NCBI RefSeq assembly: GCF_016583835.1
Contig: NZ_NRRW01000009.1
Location: 28,495 to 92,494 of the forward strand
DNA from: Thiococcus pfennigii
GTDB lineage: Bacteria; Pseudomonadota; Gammaproteobacteria; Chromatiales; Chromatiaceae
DNA length: 64,000 nt
Direction of reading: 5' to 3'
Position numbers and translations under genes: made by a program. Every line of letters starts with the position of its first letter. The stretch's first letter is position 1. The notes beneath the pieces were generated by a model that was given only the letters and a program-made list of their open reading frames with translations, was not told where the DNA came from and ran no database searches. Of this stretch, positions 1 to 10,120 are shown in pieces.

Positions 1-1
1 G

Positions 2-271
2 GGGGTCATCTCGATCCGCACCTCGGCGCGCAACGGTGCCCAAGTGAGCGCCGTGCTGGTGCGGCCCGAGGATGAGATCATGTTGATCACGGTCGGCGGC
101 ACCCTGGTGCGCACCGCGGTCGAGGGGATCCCGATCCATGGTCGGGGCTCCCAAGGGGTCCGGCTGATCCACCTCGGCGACGGCGAACGCGTCGCCTACG
201 TCGAGCGCATCGTCGCGCTCGATGGCGAGGAGGAGGAGGCGTCCGGCGACGAGGCCGGGCAGCCAGACTGA
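2..271 (+). CDS. gyrA: DNA gyrase subunit A, C-terminal end (partial)
   Basis: The reading frame enters from the left edge and ends in TGA at 269-271, giving the last 89 residues of a longer protein. The visible part has the beta-pinwheel blade pattern of the GyrA C-terminal DNA-wrapping domain (VISIRTSARNG, then EDEIMLITVGGTLVRT, then GRGSQGVRLIHL), followed by an acidic tail (EEEEASGDE) as in many GyrA proteins. Gyrase introduces negative supercoils using ATP. serC starts 30 bases downstream on the same strand, the gyrA-serC order common in gammaproteobacteria. ParC has a related C-terminal domain, but the blade sequence and neighbour favour GyrA. Confidence 0.88.
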   Translation, partial: GVISIRTSARNGAQVSAVLVRPEDEIMLITVGGTLVRTAVEGIPIHGRGSQGVRLIHLGDGERVAYVERIVALDGEEEEASGDEAGQPD

Positions 272-301
272 ACAGATACACGTTGCAGCGGAGAATTCGA
301 T

Positions 302-1384
302 ATGTCGCGAGCCTACAACTTCAGCGCCGGTCCGGCGATGCTCCCCGAGCCCGTGCTGCGCCGGGCCATGGAGGAGATGCTCGATTGGCACGGCAGCGGG
401 ATGTGCGTCGCCGAGATGAGCCACCGGGGCAAGGAGTTCATGGCCATCGCCGAGCAGGCCGAGGCGGATCTGCGCGAACTGCTCGCGATCCCCGCTGGCT
501 ACAAGGTGCTGTTCCTCCAGGGCGGCGCGTCGACCCAGTTCGCGATGGTGCCGATGAACCTGATGGGCCGCGGCGCGGGTGCCGACTACATCAACACCGG
601 CTCCTGGTCGAAGAAGGCGATCGCCGAGGCCAAGCGCTTCGGCACGGTGCGCGTCGCCGCGACGACCGAGGAGAGCCGTTTCACCCGCGCGCCGGCCCAA
701 GGCGAGCTCGCCCTCGGCGAGGGGGCGGCCTACGTCCACTACACGCCCAACGAGACGATCGAGGGGGTCGAGTTCCCCTACATCCCCGACGTCGGCGAGC
801 GCCCGCTGGTCGCGGACATGTCCTCGACCCTGTTGTCGCGGCCGATCGATGTCGCCCGCTACGGCATCATCTACGCCGGTGCCCAGAAGAACATCGGCCC
901 GGCCGGGCTGACCATCGTGATCGTCCGCGAGGACCTCATCGGTGCGCCGCTCGAAGGCACACCGACGATGCTCGACTACCGCACCCACGCCGACAACGAC
1001 TCGATGTACAACACCCCGCCGACCTATGCCTGGTACCTGGCCGGCCTGGTCTTCCAGTGGCTGAAGGACCTCGGCGGCCTCGCCGCGATGGCCGCGATCA
1101 ACGAGCGCAAGGCGGCGGCCCTCTACGGCGCGATCGATGCCTCGGACTTCTACCGCAATCCGGTCGAGCCGAGCTGCCGCTCCTGGATGAACGTGCCCTT
1201 CACCCTCGCCGATCCCGAACTCGACGCCAAGTTCCTCGCCGAGGCCAAGGCCGAGGGCCTGCTGACGCTGAAGGGGCACCGCTCGGTCGGCGGGATGCGC
1301 GCGAGCATCTACAATGCGATGCCGGAGGCGGGCGTGCAGGCCCTGATCGCCTTCATGCAGGAGTTCGAGCGCCGCAACGGCTGA
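302..1384 (+). CDS. serC: Phosphoserine aminotransferase
   Basis: The 360-residue product has the usual length and start ([12 protein letters not shown]) of SerC, the PLP enzyme converting 3-phosphohydroxypyruvate and glutamate to phosphoserine. It also acts on the 4-phosphohydroxythreonine precursor of pyridoxal phosphate. The PLP-binding lysine is K196 in AGAQKNIGP, and HRGKEF and GGAST match the phosphate- and cofactor-binding regions. A GGAG ribosome site lies 8 bases before the ATG. It sits between gyrA and serA, so two serine-pathway steps are adjacent and probably co-expressed. Confidence 0.97.
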   Translation: MSRAYNFSAGPAMLPEPVLRRAMEEMLDWHGSGMCVAEMSHRGKEFMAIAEQAEADLRELLAIPAGYKVLFLQGGASTQFAMVPMNLMGRGAGADYINTGSWSKKAIAEAKRFGTVRVAATTEESRFTRAPAQGELALGEGAAYVHYTPNETIEGVEFPYIPDVGERPLVADMSSTLLSRPIDVARYGIIYAGAQKNIGPAGLTIVIVREDLIGAPLEGTPTMLDYRTHADNDSMYNTPPTYAWYLAGLVFQWLKDLGGLAAMAAINERKAAALYGAIDASDFYRNPVEPSCRSWMNVPFTLADPELDAKFLAEAKAEGLLTLKGHRSVGGMRASIYNAMPEAGVQALIAFMQEFERRNG

Positions 1385-1583
1385 GGGGATCGAACCACCT
1401 CGGCCCAAGGCGGGCGCCCCGGAGCCGTCGCGCGGCGCCCGGCGGTGGTGCGGGGCACATCAGCCCCGGCCCTGTGCGCCTCGCGCGGTGCTGAACAGGG
1501 GCTCGAGACGTCCGTGCGACGGCCGGGCCCCAGCTGAGCGCCGCTCGCGCGACCCCGTCTCACCCAACGGTTTGGAAGAGACC

Positions 1584-2759
1584 ATGTACAAGATTCAGAC
1601 ACTCAACAACATCGCCGTCGCCGGCCTGAACCGCCTGCCCCGCGAGGCCTTCGAGGTGGCCTCGGAGATGGCCCACCCGGATGCGGTCCTGGTCCGCTCG
1701 GCGAACATGCACGAGATCGAGATCCCGAGCACGGTCAAGGCCATCGGCCGGGCCGGCGCTGGGGTCAACAACATCCCGGTGGCGCGCCTGACGAGCCGCG
1801 GCGTCGTGGTCTTCAACGCCCCGGGGGCCAACGCCAACGCGGTCAAGGAGTTGGTCCTGGCCGGCATGCTGCTCGCGGCGCGCAACATCGGCCAGGCCTG
1901 GCAGTTCGCCCGCGGCCTGCAGGGCGAGGACGAGGCGATCCACAAGGCGGTCGAGGCCGGCAAGAAGCAGTTCGTCGGCTTCGAGTTGCCCGGGCGCACG
2001 CTGGGCGTCGTCGGTCTCGGGGCGATCGGCGTGCGGGTCGCGAACGCGGCGCGCGCGCTCGGCATGCGGGTCGTCGGGTACGACCCGACCATCACGGTGC
2101 AGCGCGCCTGGCAGCTCGCCTCGGACGTCACGCCGGCGCGTGGCATCGACGATCTGCTCGCGCGTTCGGACTTCGTCACCTTCCATGTGCCGTTGACCGA
2201 TGACACGCGCCACATGATCAATGCCGATCGCATCCGCCAGATGCCGAAGCGCTCGGTGCTGCTGAACTTCTCGCGCGCCGGGATCATCGACGACGAGGCG
2301 GCCGTGGCGGCCCTCGACGAGGGGCACCTCTACGCCTATGTCTGCGACTTCCCGAGCAATCGTCTCAAGGATCACCCGCGGGTCATCACGCTGCCGCACC
2401 TCGGCGCCTCGACGGCCGAGGCCGAGGAGAACTGCGCGGTGATGGTCGCCGACCAGGTGCGCGACTATCTGGAGACCGGCAATGTCACCAATTCGGTGAA
2501 CTTCCCCGAGATCCAGCTGGCGCCGAACGGTGGGCACCGCCTCGCCGTGGTCAATAGCAATGTGCCGAACATGGTCGGGCAGATCTCGACCGATCTGGCC
2601 GAGGCCGGGATCAATATCGTCGACATGCTCAACCGCTCGCGCGGGGAGATCGCCGTGACCCTGATCGACATGGATCAGCCGGCCCCGGAGTCGACGATCG
2701 CCGCGATCCGTGCTATCGATGGTGTCCTGTCGGTACGCTGTCCAGGCGCCGACTGCTGA
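1584..2759 (+). CDS. serA: D-3-phosphoglycerate dehydrogenase, short type with ACT domain
   Basis: SerA catalyses the first committed step of serine synthesis. The open frame extends upstream to 1488, but the ATG at 1584 is preceded by GGAAGAG at good spacing and begins a canonical N terminus, giving 391 residues. The Rossmann motif is GVVGLGAIG (141-149), catalytic Arg is R231 in NFSRAG, and catalytic His is H272 in LPHLGAST. A C-terminal ACT domain (about 319-391) suggests serine feedback control. The catalytic Glu usually found in a DxFxxEP segment is not evident: the region reads CDFPSNRLKDHP. There is a 199-base gap after serC with no other gene. Confidence 0.95.
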   Translation: MYKIQTLNNIAVAGLNRLPREAFEVASEMAHPDAVLVRSANMHEIEIPSTVKAIGRAGAGVNNIPVARLTSRGVVVFNAPGANANAVKELVLAGMLLAARNIGQAWQFARGLQGEDEAIHKAVEAGKKQFVGFELPGRTLGVVGLGAIGVRVANAARALGMRVVGYDPTITVQRAWQLASDVTPARGIDDLLARSDFVTFHVPLTDDTRHMINADRIRQMPKRSVLLNFSRAGIIDDEAAVAALDEGHLYAYVCDFPSNRLKDHPRVITLPHLGASTAEAEENCAVMVADQVRDYLETGNVTNSVNFPEIQLAPNGGHRLAVVNSNVPNMVGQISTDLAEAGINIVDMLNRSRGEIAVTLIDMDQPAPESTIAAIRAIDGVLSVRCPGADC

Positions 2760-2788
2760 CCGGACCTGATCGCCGCCCCGGGGGCCGC

Positions 2789-3871
2789 ATGAGCCAGGAA
2801 CAGGAACTCGCCCAGATTCGCCAACGCATCGACGCGATCGATCACCAGCTGATGGCCCTGATCGCCGAGCGCGCCGTCTGCGCCCACAAGGTGGCGCAGA
2901 TCAAGATCGCGGCCGGCGACGGGCAGTTCTACCGTCCCGAACGCGAGGCCCAGATCTTGCGTCGGATCAAGGCCGAGAACCCGGGGCCGCTCGATGACGA
3001 GGAGATGACGCGGCTGTTCCGCGAGATCATGTCCGCCTGTCTCGCCCTCGAGCAGCCGCTGACCGTCGCCTACCTGGGCCCGGCCGGCACCTTCACGCAG
3101 ACGGCGGCCCTCAAGCACTTCGGCCATTCCGTGAGGGCGCTGCCGCTCGGCACCATCCCGGAGATCTTCCGCGAGGTCGAGGCGGGCTCGGTCCACTATG
3201 GCGTCGTGCCGGTCGAGAACTCGACCGAGGGCGTCGTCAGCCACACGCTCGACAGCTTCATGACCTCGCCGCTCTACATCTGCGGCGAGGTCTGCGTGCG
3301 CATCCACCACTTTCTGCTGAGTCACGAGACCCAGCGCTCGGCCGTGCGGGCCGTCTATTCCCATCAGCAGTCGCTCGCCCAGTGTCGCGAGTGGCTCGAC
3401 CACAATCTGCCGCAGGCCGAGCGGATCCCGGTCGCGAGCAATGCCGAGGCGGCACGCCTGGTCGCCGGGCGCGCGGGGACGGCGGCGATCGCGAGCGAGT
3501 CGGCGGCCGAGATCTACGGCCTCGGCATTCTCGCCAAGCGCATCGAGGACGAGCCGGACAACACGACCCGCTTCCTCATCGTCGGGCGGGCCGACGCGCC
3601 GATGAGCGGCCACGACAAGACCAGCCTGCTGCTCGCCTGCCGCAACGAGGCGGGCGGGCTCCATGCGATGCTCACGCCGCTCGCCGACCACCACATCAGC
3701 ATGACGCGGATCGAATCGCGCCCGTCGCGCCGGGGGATCTGGGACTACGTCTTCTTCGTCGACATCATCGGCCACCGCGAGGACCCAGCGATCCTCGCCG
3801 CGCTGGAGCACCTCCGGCGCGAGACCCTGTTCCTGAAGGTCCTCGGCTCCTATCCCGAGGCCGTCTTGTGA
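2789..3871 (+). CDS. pheA: Bifunctional chorismate mutase / prephenate dehydratase (P-protein)
   Basis: This cytoplasmic P-protein of 360 residues converts chorismate to prephenate and then to phenylpyruvate for phenylalanine. Residues 1-90 form an AroQ-type helical mutase (IRQRIDAIDHQLMALIAERA). Residues 91-270 are the dehydratase, with YLGPAGTFTQ, VPVENSTEG and the catalytic TRF at 260-262. A C-terminal ACT domain follows (GLHAMLTPLADHHISMTRIE, then SRP), the site of phenylalanine inhibition in the family. It lies 29 bases after serA and is followed by hisC and tyrA, so the segment concentrates aromatic amino acid synthesis. Confidence 0.97.
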   Translation: MSQEQELAQIRQRIDAIDHQLMALIAERAVCAHKVAQIKIAAGDGQFYRPEREAQILRRIKAENPGPLDDEEMTRLFREIMSACLALEQPLTVAYLGPAGTFTQTAALKHFGHSVRALPLGTIPEIFREVEAGSVHYGVVPVENSTEGVVSHTLDSFMTSPLYICGEVCVRIHHFLLSHETQRSAVRAVYSHQQSLAQCREWLDHNLPQAERIPVASNAEAARLVAGRAGTAAIASESAAEIYGLGILAKRIEDEPDNTTRFLIVGRADAPMSGHDKTSLLLACRNEAGGLHAMLTPLADHHISMTRIESRPSRRGIWDYVFFVDIIGHREDPAILAALEHLRRETLFLKVLGSYPEAVL

Positions 3872-3935
3872 CGGCGGCCGAGGTCCAGTCGCGTGGGTGC
3901 GCGCCGCCGTCCATCCTCTCTTTCCGGATGTTGCC

Positions 3936-5048
3936 ATGAGTCAGCCAGACAATCCCTTCCTCGCCCTGACCGCCCCTGGCCTCGCGGGGCTCCAACCCTA
4001 TGTGCCCGGCAAGCCGGTCTCGGAGCTCGAGCGCGAGCTCGGCATCCACGATTCGATCAAGCTCGCCTCGAATGAGAACCCGCTCGGTCCGAGCCCGCGG
4101 GTCGCCGAGGCCATCGTCGCCGCGCTGCCCGAACTCGGGCGCTATCCCGATGGCGGCGGCTTCGAGCTGCGCGCCGCGCTGGCCGAGCGCCACGGCGTCA
4201 AGGCCGAGGCGATCACGCTCGGCAACGGTTCCAACGACTGCCTCGACCTGATCGCCCGCACCTTCCTGCAACCGGGCGTCGATTCGCTCTTCTCGGACCA
4301 CGCCTTCGCCGTCTACCCGATCGCGACCCAGGCGGTCGGGGCGACCGCGCGGGTGGCCCCGGCGCGCGACTACGGTCATGACCTGGCGGCGATGGCGGGG
4401 CTCGTCAACGAGCGCACGCGGGTGGTCTGGATCGCAAACCCGAACAACCCGACCGGCACCTGGCTCGCCGCCGATGCGCTGCACGCCTTCATCGCCGAGC
4501 TGCCGCGCTCGTGCGTCGTCGTCGTCGACGAGGCCTACATCGACTATGTCGATGAGTCGTCTTTCCCCGACGCGAGCCTGTGGCTCGGCGAGTTCCCCAA
4601 CCTGATCGTCACCCGGACCTTCTCGAAGGCCCACGGGCTGGCCGCGTTGCGCGTCGGCTACGCGCTCAGTGACCCGGCCGTCGCCGATCTGCTCAACCGG
4701 GTGCGCCAGCCGTTCAACGTCAATAGCCTGGCCCAGGTCGCGGCGCTCGCCTCGCTCGCCGATCCGGAACATATCGCCCGCCATGTGGCGATGAACCGCG
4801 CCGGGCTGCATCAGCTCACCGTGGGCTGCGAGCAACTCGGGCTGTCGGTGATCCCCTCGGTGGGCAACTTCATCGCCGTCGACCTCGGCCGCCCGGCCGG
4901 GCCGATCAACGACGCCCTGCTGCGCGAGGGCTGCATCGTGCGGCCGGTCGCCAACTACGGCATGCCCAATCACCTGCGCATCACGGTCGGCCTGGAGGCC
5001 GAGAACGCGCGCCTGCTCGCGGCGCTCGAGCGGGCCCTGGCGGCATGA
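3936..5048 (+). CDS. hisC: Histidinol-phosphate aminotransferase
   Basis: A 370-residue class I/II PLP aminotransferase of the HisC family. SNENPLGPSP (45-54) is the substrate-arm signature, ANPNNPTG (168-175) and DEAYIDY (198-204) bind PLP, and the Schiff-base lysine is K231 in RTFSKAHGLA. HisC converts imidazole-acetol phosphate to histidinol phosphate. Placed between pheA and tyrA it may also transaminate prephenate or phenylpyruvate, as HisC-like enzymes in this context often do (inference). An upstream in-frame ATG at 3897 would add 13 residues; the start at 3936 matches the family better. It overlaps tyrA by 4 bases (ATGA), indicating translational coupling. Confidence 0.94.
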   Translation: MSQPDNPFLALTAPGLAGLQPYVPGKPVSELERELGIHDSIKLASNENPLGPSPRVAEAIVAALPELGRYPDGGGFELRAALAERHGVKAEAITLGNGSNDCLDLIARTFLQPGVDSLFSDHAFAVYPIATQAVGATARVAPARDYGHDLAAMAGLVNERTRVVWIANPNNPTGTWLAADALHAFIAELPRSCVVVVDEAYIDYVDESSFPDASLWLGEFPNLIVTRTFSKAHGLAALRVGYALSDPAVADLLNRVRQPFNVNSLAQVAALASLADPEHIARHVAMNRAGLHQLTVGCEQLGLSVIPSVGNFIAVDLGRPAGPINDALLREGCIVRPVANYGMPNHLRITVGLEAENARLLAALERALAA

Positions 5049-5911
5049 TCGAGCGGCTCGCCGTCATCGGCGTCGGCCTGATCGGCGGCTCGTTCGCCCG
5101 CGCGCTGCGCACGGCCGGCGCGGTCGGGGAGGTCGTCGGCTGCGGCCGCTCGGTCGCGAATCTCGAACGTGCGCTCGATCTGGGCGTCGTCGACCGCTTC
5201 ACGACGGATCCAGCCGAGGCCGTCGTCGGCGCCGATCTGGTCTTTCTCGCCGTGCCGCTCGGGTCGATCCGCGGCATCCTGCAGGCGGTCCGCGGGGCAC
5301 TCGACGGGCGCACGATCCTCACCGATGGCGGCAGCGTCAAGGGTTCGGTCGTCGCGGACGTGCGGGCGGTCTTCGGGCGGGTGCCGCCGACCTTCGTCCC
5401 CGGTCACCCGATCGCCGGCACCGAGCACAGCGGCGTCGAGGCCTCGTTCCCGGAGCTCTACCGCCATCGCCGGGTGATCCTGACGCCGCTCGCCGAGACG
5501 GAGCCGCGGGCGCTTGCGCTGGTGCAGCGGGCGTGGGAGGCGTGCGGTGCCGAGGTCTCGCTGATGGAGGTCGATCATCACGACGAGATCCTCGCCGCGA
5601 CCAGCCACCTACCGCATCTGCTCGCGTTCGGTCTCGTCGATACGCTGGCCCGGATGCGCGAGAACGACGAGATCTTCCGCTATGCGGCCGGTGGCTTCCG
5701 CGACTTCACCCGCATCGCCTCGAGCAGCCCGGTCATGTGGCGCGATATCTGTCTCGCCAACGGCGAGGCGGTTGGGGCGATGCTGCAACGCTTCGCCGCC
5801 GAGCTCAACGAGTTGGCCGACACCATTCAGGACGGCGACGGCGAGCGGCTGCTGGAGATCTTCTCGCGCGCCAAGGCGGCGCGCGACCGCTTCCTCGCGG
5901 CCGGCGGCTGA
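5045..5911 (+). CDS. tyrA: Prephenate/arogenate dehydrogenase
   Basis: A 288-residue NAD(P)-dependent dehydrogenase of tyrosine synthesis. It starts directly with a Rossmann fold, GVGLIGGS at 9-16, then TDGGSVKG (93-100) and the catalytic segment GHPIAGTEHSG (120-130) with His121 and His128. A helical C-terminal dimerisation domain follows, ending in ...AKAARDRFLAAGG. There is no fused chorismate mutase; that activity is in PheA. The start codon overlaps the hisC stop (ATGA). Arogenate versus prephenate preference cannot be read from sequence. Confidence 0.95.
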   Translation: MIERLAVIGVGLIGGSFARALRTAGAVGEVVGCGRSVANLERALDLGVVDRFTTDPAEAVVGADLVFLAVPLGSIRGILQAVRGALDGRTILTDGGSVKGSVVADVRAVFGRVPPTFVPGHPIAGTEHSGVEASFPELYRHRRVILTPLAETEPRALALVQRAWEACGAEVSLMEVDHHDEILAATSHLPHLLAFGLVDTLARMRENDEIFRYAAGGFRDFTRIASSSPVMWRDICLANGEAVGAMLQRFAAELNELADTIQDGDGERLLEIFSRAKAARDRFLAAGG

Positions 5912-6037
5912 CCCTGGCAGGGCCGACCCTGGTCGGCGTGAACTGGGTCACGCGCTGGGGGCGCGGGGTTGATATCGATGGCCGTGGCACGCAGGTCTGT
6001 GAAGACACGATGTCGGACCCATGCGATGGAGGAAGCC

Positions 6038-6325
6038 ATGAGCAGTAGAGAAGCCTACCAGCAGCAGATGCAGGCCAAGCTCGAGGAGTGGCAGGCGGAG
6101 ATCGACAAGCTGAAGGCCAAGGCCAAGCACGCGACGGCCGAGGGTCGCGCCGAGTACGAGGAACAGGTCGAGGAGTTGAAGGCCAAGCGGGAGGCGGCTG
6201 GCGAGCGGCTGGCCGAGCTACGCCAGGCGGGGGAGGACTCCTGGGAGGAGATCAAGACGGGCGTCGAGAACGCCTGGCGCGAACTCGGCGACTCGGTCGC
6301 GGCGGTCCGCGACAGGTTCAGATAG
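6038..6325 (+). CDS. Small coiled-coil protein, sll1863-type stress-response family
   Basis: A 95-residue, highly charged, almost entirely helical protein without signal peptide or membrane segment. Heptad-like repeats of Lys, Glu, Ala and Leu run from EEWQAEIDKLKAKAKHA to about residue 70, and the tail (SWEEIKTGVENAWRELGDSV) is amphipathic, resembling phasins or apolipoproteins. It resembles the small coiled-coil family named after Synechocystis sll1863. The ATG at 6038 is chosen because GGAGGA lies just upstream; the frame is open from 5969. A hairpin follows at 6341-6371. Function is unknown; a stress or membrane-surface role is only inferred. Confidence 0.72.
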   Translation: MSSREAYQQQMQAKLEEWQAEIDKLKAKAKHATAEGRAEYEEQVEELKAKREAAGERLAELRQAGEDSWEEIKTGVENAWRELGDSVAAVRDRFR

Positions 6326-6340
6326 CCGATTGTCCGAAAA

Positions 6341-6371
6341 GACGAAGGCCGGCGATGTGCCGGCCTTCGTC
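6341..6371 (-). terminator. Strong hairpin terminator, probably serving tRNA-Pro and possibly bidirectional
   Basis: A perfect 13-bp inverted repeat (GACGAAGGCCGGC / GCCGGCCTTCGTC) with a 5-base loop. Read on the minus strand it is followed by TTTT, so it is a good factor-independent terminator for the tRNA-Pro/ispB transcript. On the plus strand the following bases are only weakly T-rich, so it may also help end the coiled-coil gene transcript. Confidence 0.85.
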
Positions 6372-6384
6372 CATTTCAGGTCGT

Positions 6385-6461
6385 TGGTCGGGGTGACAGG
6401 ATTCGAACCTGCGACTTCTGCCTCCCGAAGACAGCGCTCTACCAAGCTGAGCTACACCCCG
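6385..6461 (-). tRNA. tRNA-Pro(CGG)
   Basis: The minus strand folds as a 77-base tRNA ending in an encoded CCA. The acceptor stem is CGGGGTG/CACCCCG with discriminator A. The D arm has GCTC/GAGC, the anticodon arm CTGTC/GGCAG carries loop TTCGGGA (anticodon CGG), and the T arm contains GGTTCGAATCC. The acceptor sequence CGGGGTG...CACCCCGACCA is typical of proline tRNAs. It lies 38 bases after the ispB stop on the same strand and is followed by the 6341-6371 terminator. Confidence 0.96.
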
Positions 6462-6499
6462 TTAAAACCCTTGCAGCCCGTCGTCGCTCGCCCCTCGGC

Positions 6500-7468
6500 T
6501 CAGTAGGTGCGCGAGACGGCGAAGTCGGCCAGGCCGATCAGCGCGGCTCGTGCCGGCGACTCGGGGAGGACGGATACCGCGGCCTTGGCCGTTTCGGCAT
6601 GTCCCCTTGCAAGCTGCGCAGTATAGTCGATCGAGTCGGTCTCGGCAATCACTCGTGCGACGGCGTCGATGTGTTCCCGTCCGCCACCCTCGATGGCCAC
6701 GCGCAGCAGTTCCCGCTGTTCGGCGTTGCCGGCCGTCATCGCCCGGATGATCGGCAGGGTCGGCTTGCCCTCGGCCAGATCGTCGCCGATGTTCTTGCCG
6801 AGTTGTTCGTCGGAGGCGCTGTAGTCGAGGGCGTCGTCGACCAGCTGGAACGCGATGCCGAGCGATCGGCCGTACTCGGCCATCCCCCGTTCGATGGCGG
6901 CCGGCGACTCGGCGAGGACGGCGCCGAGTCGGGTACCGGCCTCGAAGAGGGTCGCCGTCTTGCGCTCGATGACCTCCATGTAGCGCCCTTCGGTCGTGTC
7001 GGGGTCGTTGCAGTTGAGCAACTGCATGACCTCGCCCTCGGCGATCCGGTTGGTCGCGTGCGACATCACGTCCATGACGCGCATGATGTTGACGTCGACC
7101 ATCATCTCGAAGGCCCGGGAGTACAGGAAATCGCCGACCAGTACGCTCGCCTCGTTGCCCCAGACGGCGTTGGCGGTGTCTCGGCTGCGCCGCAGCTTGG
7201 AGCCGTCGACGACATCGTCATGGAGCAGGGTCGCGGTGTGGATGAACTCGACGATCGCCGCGAGATCGATGTGGCGCTCGCCGCCATAGCCGCAGGCGCG
7301 CGCCGCCAGCAGCACGGCCAGGGGGCGTAGCCGTTTGCCGCCGCTCGAGACGATGTAGTGGCCGATCTGGTTGACGAGCACGACGTCGGATTCGAGACGA
7401 CGAAGGATCAACCGGTCGACAGCCTGCATGTCGTCGACGACCGGCCGACGGATTTCGGAGATCTCCAT
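6500..7468 (-). CDS. ispB: Octaprenyl diphosphate synthase (trans-polyprenyl synthase)
   Basis: A 322-residue all-helical prenyltransferase that elongates farnesyl diphosphate with isopentenyl diphosphate to make the quinone side chain. Both aspartate-rich motifs are present: HDDVVDGSKLRR with D84, D85 and D88, and QLVDDALDY with D211, D212 and D215. GGKRLRP (43-49) binds the IPP phosphate. Chain length cannot be read with certainty; C40 is assumed from family and context. A good sigma-70 promoter lies upstream at 7514-7542. In many gammaproteobacteria ispB is next to rplU, and here rplU lies divergently just beyond. Confidence 0.95.
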   Translation of the reverse strand: MEISEIRRPVVDDMQAVDRLILRRLESDVVLVNQIGHYIVSSGGKRLRPLAVLLAARACGYGGERHIDLAAIVEFIHTATLLHDDVVDGSKLRRSRDTANAVWGNEASVLVGDFLYSRAFEMMVDVNIMRVMDVMSHATNRIAEGEVMQLLNCNDPDTTEGRYMEVIERKTATLFEAGTRLGAVLAESPAAIERGMAEYGRSLGIAFQLVDDALDYSASDEQLGKNIGDDLAEGKPTLPIIRAMTAGNAEQRELLRVAIEGGGREHIDAVARVIAETDSIDYTAQLARGHAETAKAAVSVLPESPARAALIGLADFAVSRTY

Positions 7469-7513
7469 ACTGGGCCTTGAGTTCAGGGAAGGACGTCAAA
7501 AATGACCCATGGG

Positions 7514-7542
7514 ATGCTAGGGTCGCGACTGGGGCCTGTCAA
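7514..7542 (-). promoter_or_regulatory. Sigma-70 type promoter for ispB
   Basis: On the minus strand TTGACA (rc of 7537-7542) and TAGCAT (rc of 7514-7519) are separated by 17 bases, with the ispB ATG about 40 bases beyond the expected start point. The -35 box is a perfect match. Confidence 0.65.
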
Positions 7543-7737
7543 GCCGGCGCGTCGGCGGAGATAGGGCGGACCCGTGTCGATTCGGCGAGCCGTGCCGACG
7601 CGGTGCGCCAGCGGTCTCGGTGGAGGCGCATCGCCGGCCGTCGGGCTACGCGCCCCGAAAGGGCCAACCCGACGCGCCCCGGACCGGCACGACCGCGTCG
7701 GGCGAGGCGCGCCCGCACGACCTTTTCGAAGAAGGGT

Positions 7738-7910
7738 AAGGAACGGTTCAGAAACAACCGACACAAGCGAGGGGAAGACAGGAAACTACGAAATACACGA
7801 AAGTCGCGAAAAACAGCGGATAATCCTATGCATTTCGAGTTCTTTCGCGTGCTTCGCGTGTTTCGTAGTTCCAAAAAGACGTGCCGGTTGTGCTTGAATC
7901 CTTGCTAAGG
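7738..7910 (+). repeat. Palindromic dispersed repeat, copy 1 (upstream of rplU)
   Basis: An imperfect inverted repeat of about 170 bp. The left arm runs through AACGGTTCAGAAACAACCG and AACTACGAAATACACGAAA; the right arm, read in reverse complement, gives GATTCAAGCACAACCGGCAC and GGAACTACGAAACACGCGAA. The centre is unpaired and AT-richer. It lies between ispB and the rplU promoter and matches the copies at 8843-9016 and 16350-16518, which are in the opposite orientation. It encodes nothing recognisable; open frames across it are artefacts of the repeat. The rest of the 7469-8059 gap holds only the two promoters. Confidence 0.8.
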
Positions 7911-7967
7911 GTCGCGTGCGCCGGGGCCGTCACCCGATCGGCACGGATCGCGCCGCGTCCGGCGTTC

Positions 7968-7997
7968 TTGACCTTGCTCTAGGCAGGCCGCTATCAT
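7968..7997 (+). promoter_or_regulatory. Sigma-70 type promoter for rplU-rpmA
   Basis: TTGACC (7968-7973) and TATCAT (7992-7997) with an 18-base spacer, giving a leader of about 55 bases before the rplU ATG at 8060. The strength and position fit a ribosomal protein operon. Confidence 0.65.
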
Positions 7998-8059
7998 TCC
8001 CGCCCTTAAGCCTGGCCCTCATGGGCACTACTCAGAATGACTATTTAGGGACGGCAATC

Positions 8060-8374
8060 ATGTACGCGGTGATCCAGACCGGGGGTAAGCAATATCGGGT
8101 GGCCGAGGGCGACCGGCTGCGGGTCGAGAAGCTCGCGGCCGAAGCGGGCGAGCACGTCGAGCTCGATCGCGTCCTGTTGGTCGCCGACGGCGAGGACGTG
8201 ACGTTCGGCAAGCCCTTCATCGAGGGCGGCAAGGTCACGGCGACCGTCCAGGCGCACGGCCGGGCCAAGAAGGTCAAGATCATCAAGTTCCGGCGCCGCA
8301 AGCACCACCTGAAGCGCCAGGGCCACCGCCAGTGGTTCACCGAGCTCCGGATCACCGGTATCACCGCGGGTTGA
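8060..8374 (+). CDS. rplU: 50S ribosomal protein L21
   Basis: A 104-residue basic protein with the L21 signature: [14 protein letters not shown] at the start, then the [20 protein letters not shown] segment that contacts 23S rRNA, and a C terminus ending [12 protein letters not shown]. The length is normal. It is followed after 11 bases by rpmA and then obgE, the widely conserved rplU-rpmA-obgE ribosome-assembly cluster. Confidence 0.99.
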   Translation: MYAVIQTGGKQYRVAEGDRLRVEKLAAEAGEHVELDRVLLVADGEDVTFGKPFIEGGKVTATVQAHGRAKKVKIIKFRRRKHHLKRQGHRQWFTELRITGITAG

Positions 8375-8385
8375 GGTAATTTTCG

Positions 8386-8643
8386 ATGGCACACAAAAAG
8401 GCAGGCGGTAGTTCGCGTAACGGGCGCGATTCCGAATCGAAACGGCTCGGCGTCAAGGTCTTCGGCGGCCAGGAGATCAAGGCCGGCGGCATCATCGTGC
8501 GCCAGCGCGGCACGCGCTTCCACCAGGGCGTCAATGTCGGTTGCGGCAAGGATCACACCCTGTTCGCGCTGGCCGATGGCGTCGTCAAGTTCGAGGTGAA
8601 GGGTCCGCGCAACCGCAAGTACGTGCGCGTCGACGCGGGCTGA
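8386..8643 (+). CDS. rpmA: 50S ribosomal protein L27
   Basis: An 85-residue basic protein beginning [20 protein letters not shown], the conserved flexible N terminus that reaches the peptidyl transferase centre, followed by GVKVFGGQ and [17 protein letters not shown]. No N-terminal cleavage extension of the Firmicutes type is present. It is cotranscribed with rplU and followed by a strong terminator. Confidence 0.99.
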   Translation: MAHKKAGGSSRNGRDSESKRLGVKVFGGQEIKAGGIIVRQRGTRFHQGVNVGCGKDHTLFALADGVVKFEVKGPRNRKYVRVDAG

Positions 8644-8665
8644 GGGCGCCCCCCGTCTTGCGCCG

Positions 8666-8691
8666 AAGGCCCCGCCCCGACGGGGCCTTTT
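8666..8691 (+). terminator. Factor-independent terminator of rplU-rpmA
   Basis: AAGGCCCCG (8666-8674) pairs with CGGGGCCTT (8681-8689) around a 6-base loop and ends in TTTT. It separates rplU-rpmA from obgE, which therefore needs its own promoter. Confidence 0.9.
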
Positions 8692-8842
8692 GCGTTCTGC
8701 GGCCGTCTTGCCCCCGATGGCATCGGCCGCTGCCGATGGTCCGTCTGGTTCGATGACCCGAAGGGGCGATGCGAGAATGGTCGGCGCGATTCGGCCCCGA
8801 TGTCGGGTTCTGCGGCGCCGACCCGAGGAAGGCACCGCTCAC

Positions 8843-10097
<1,255 letters not shown>

Positions 10098-10120
10098 ACG
10101 GACGTGACGGTGGTGCAGCG

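Noticed and set aside
5969..5985. FNR-like TTGATATCGATGG upstream of the coiled-coil gene
   Set aside because: The right half-site does not match ATCAA, so it is no better than chance.
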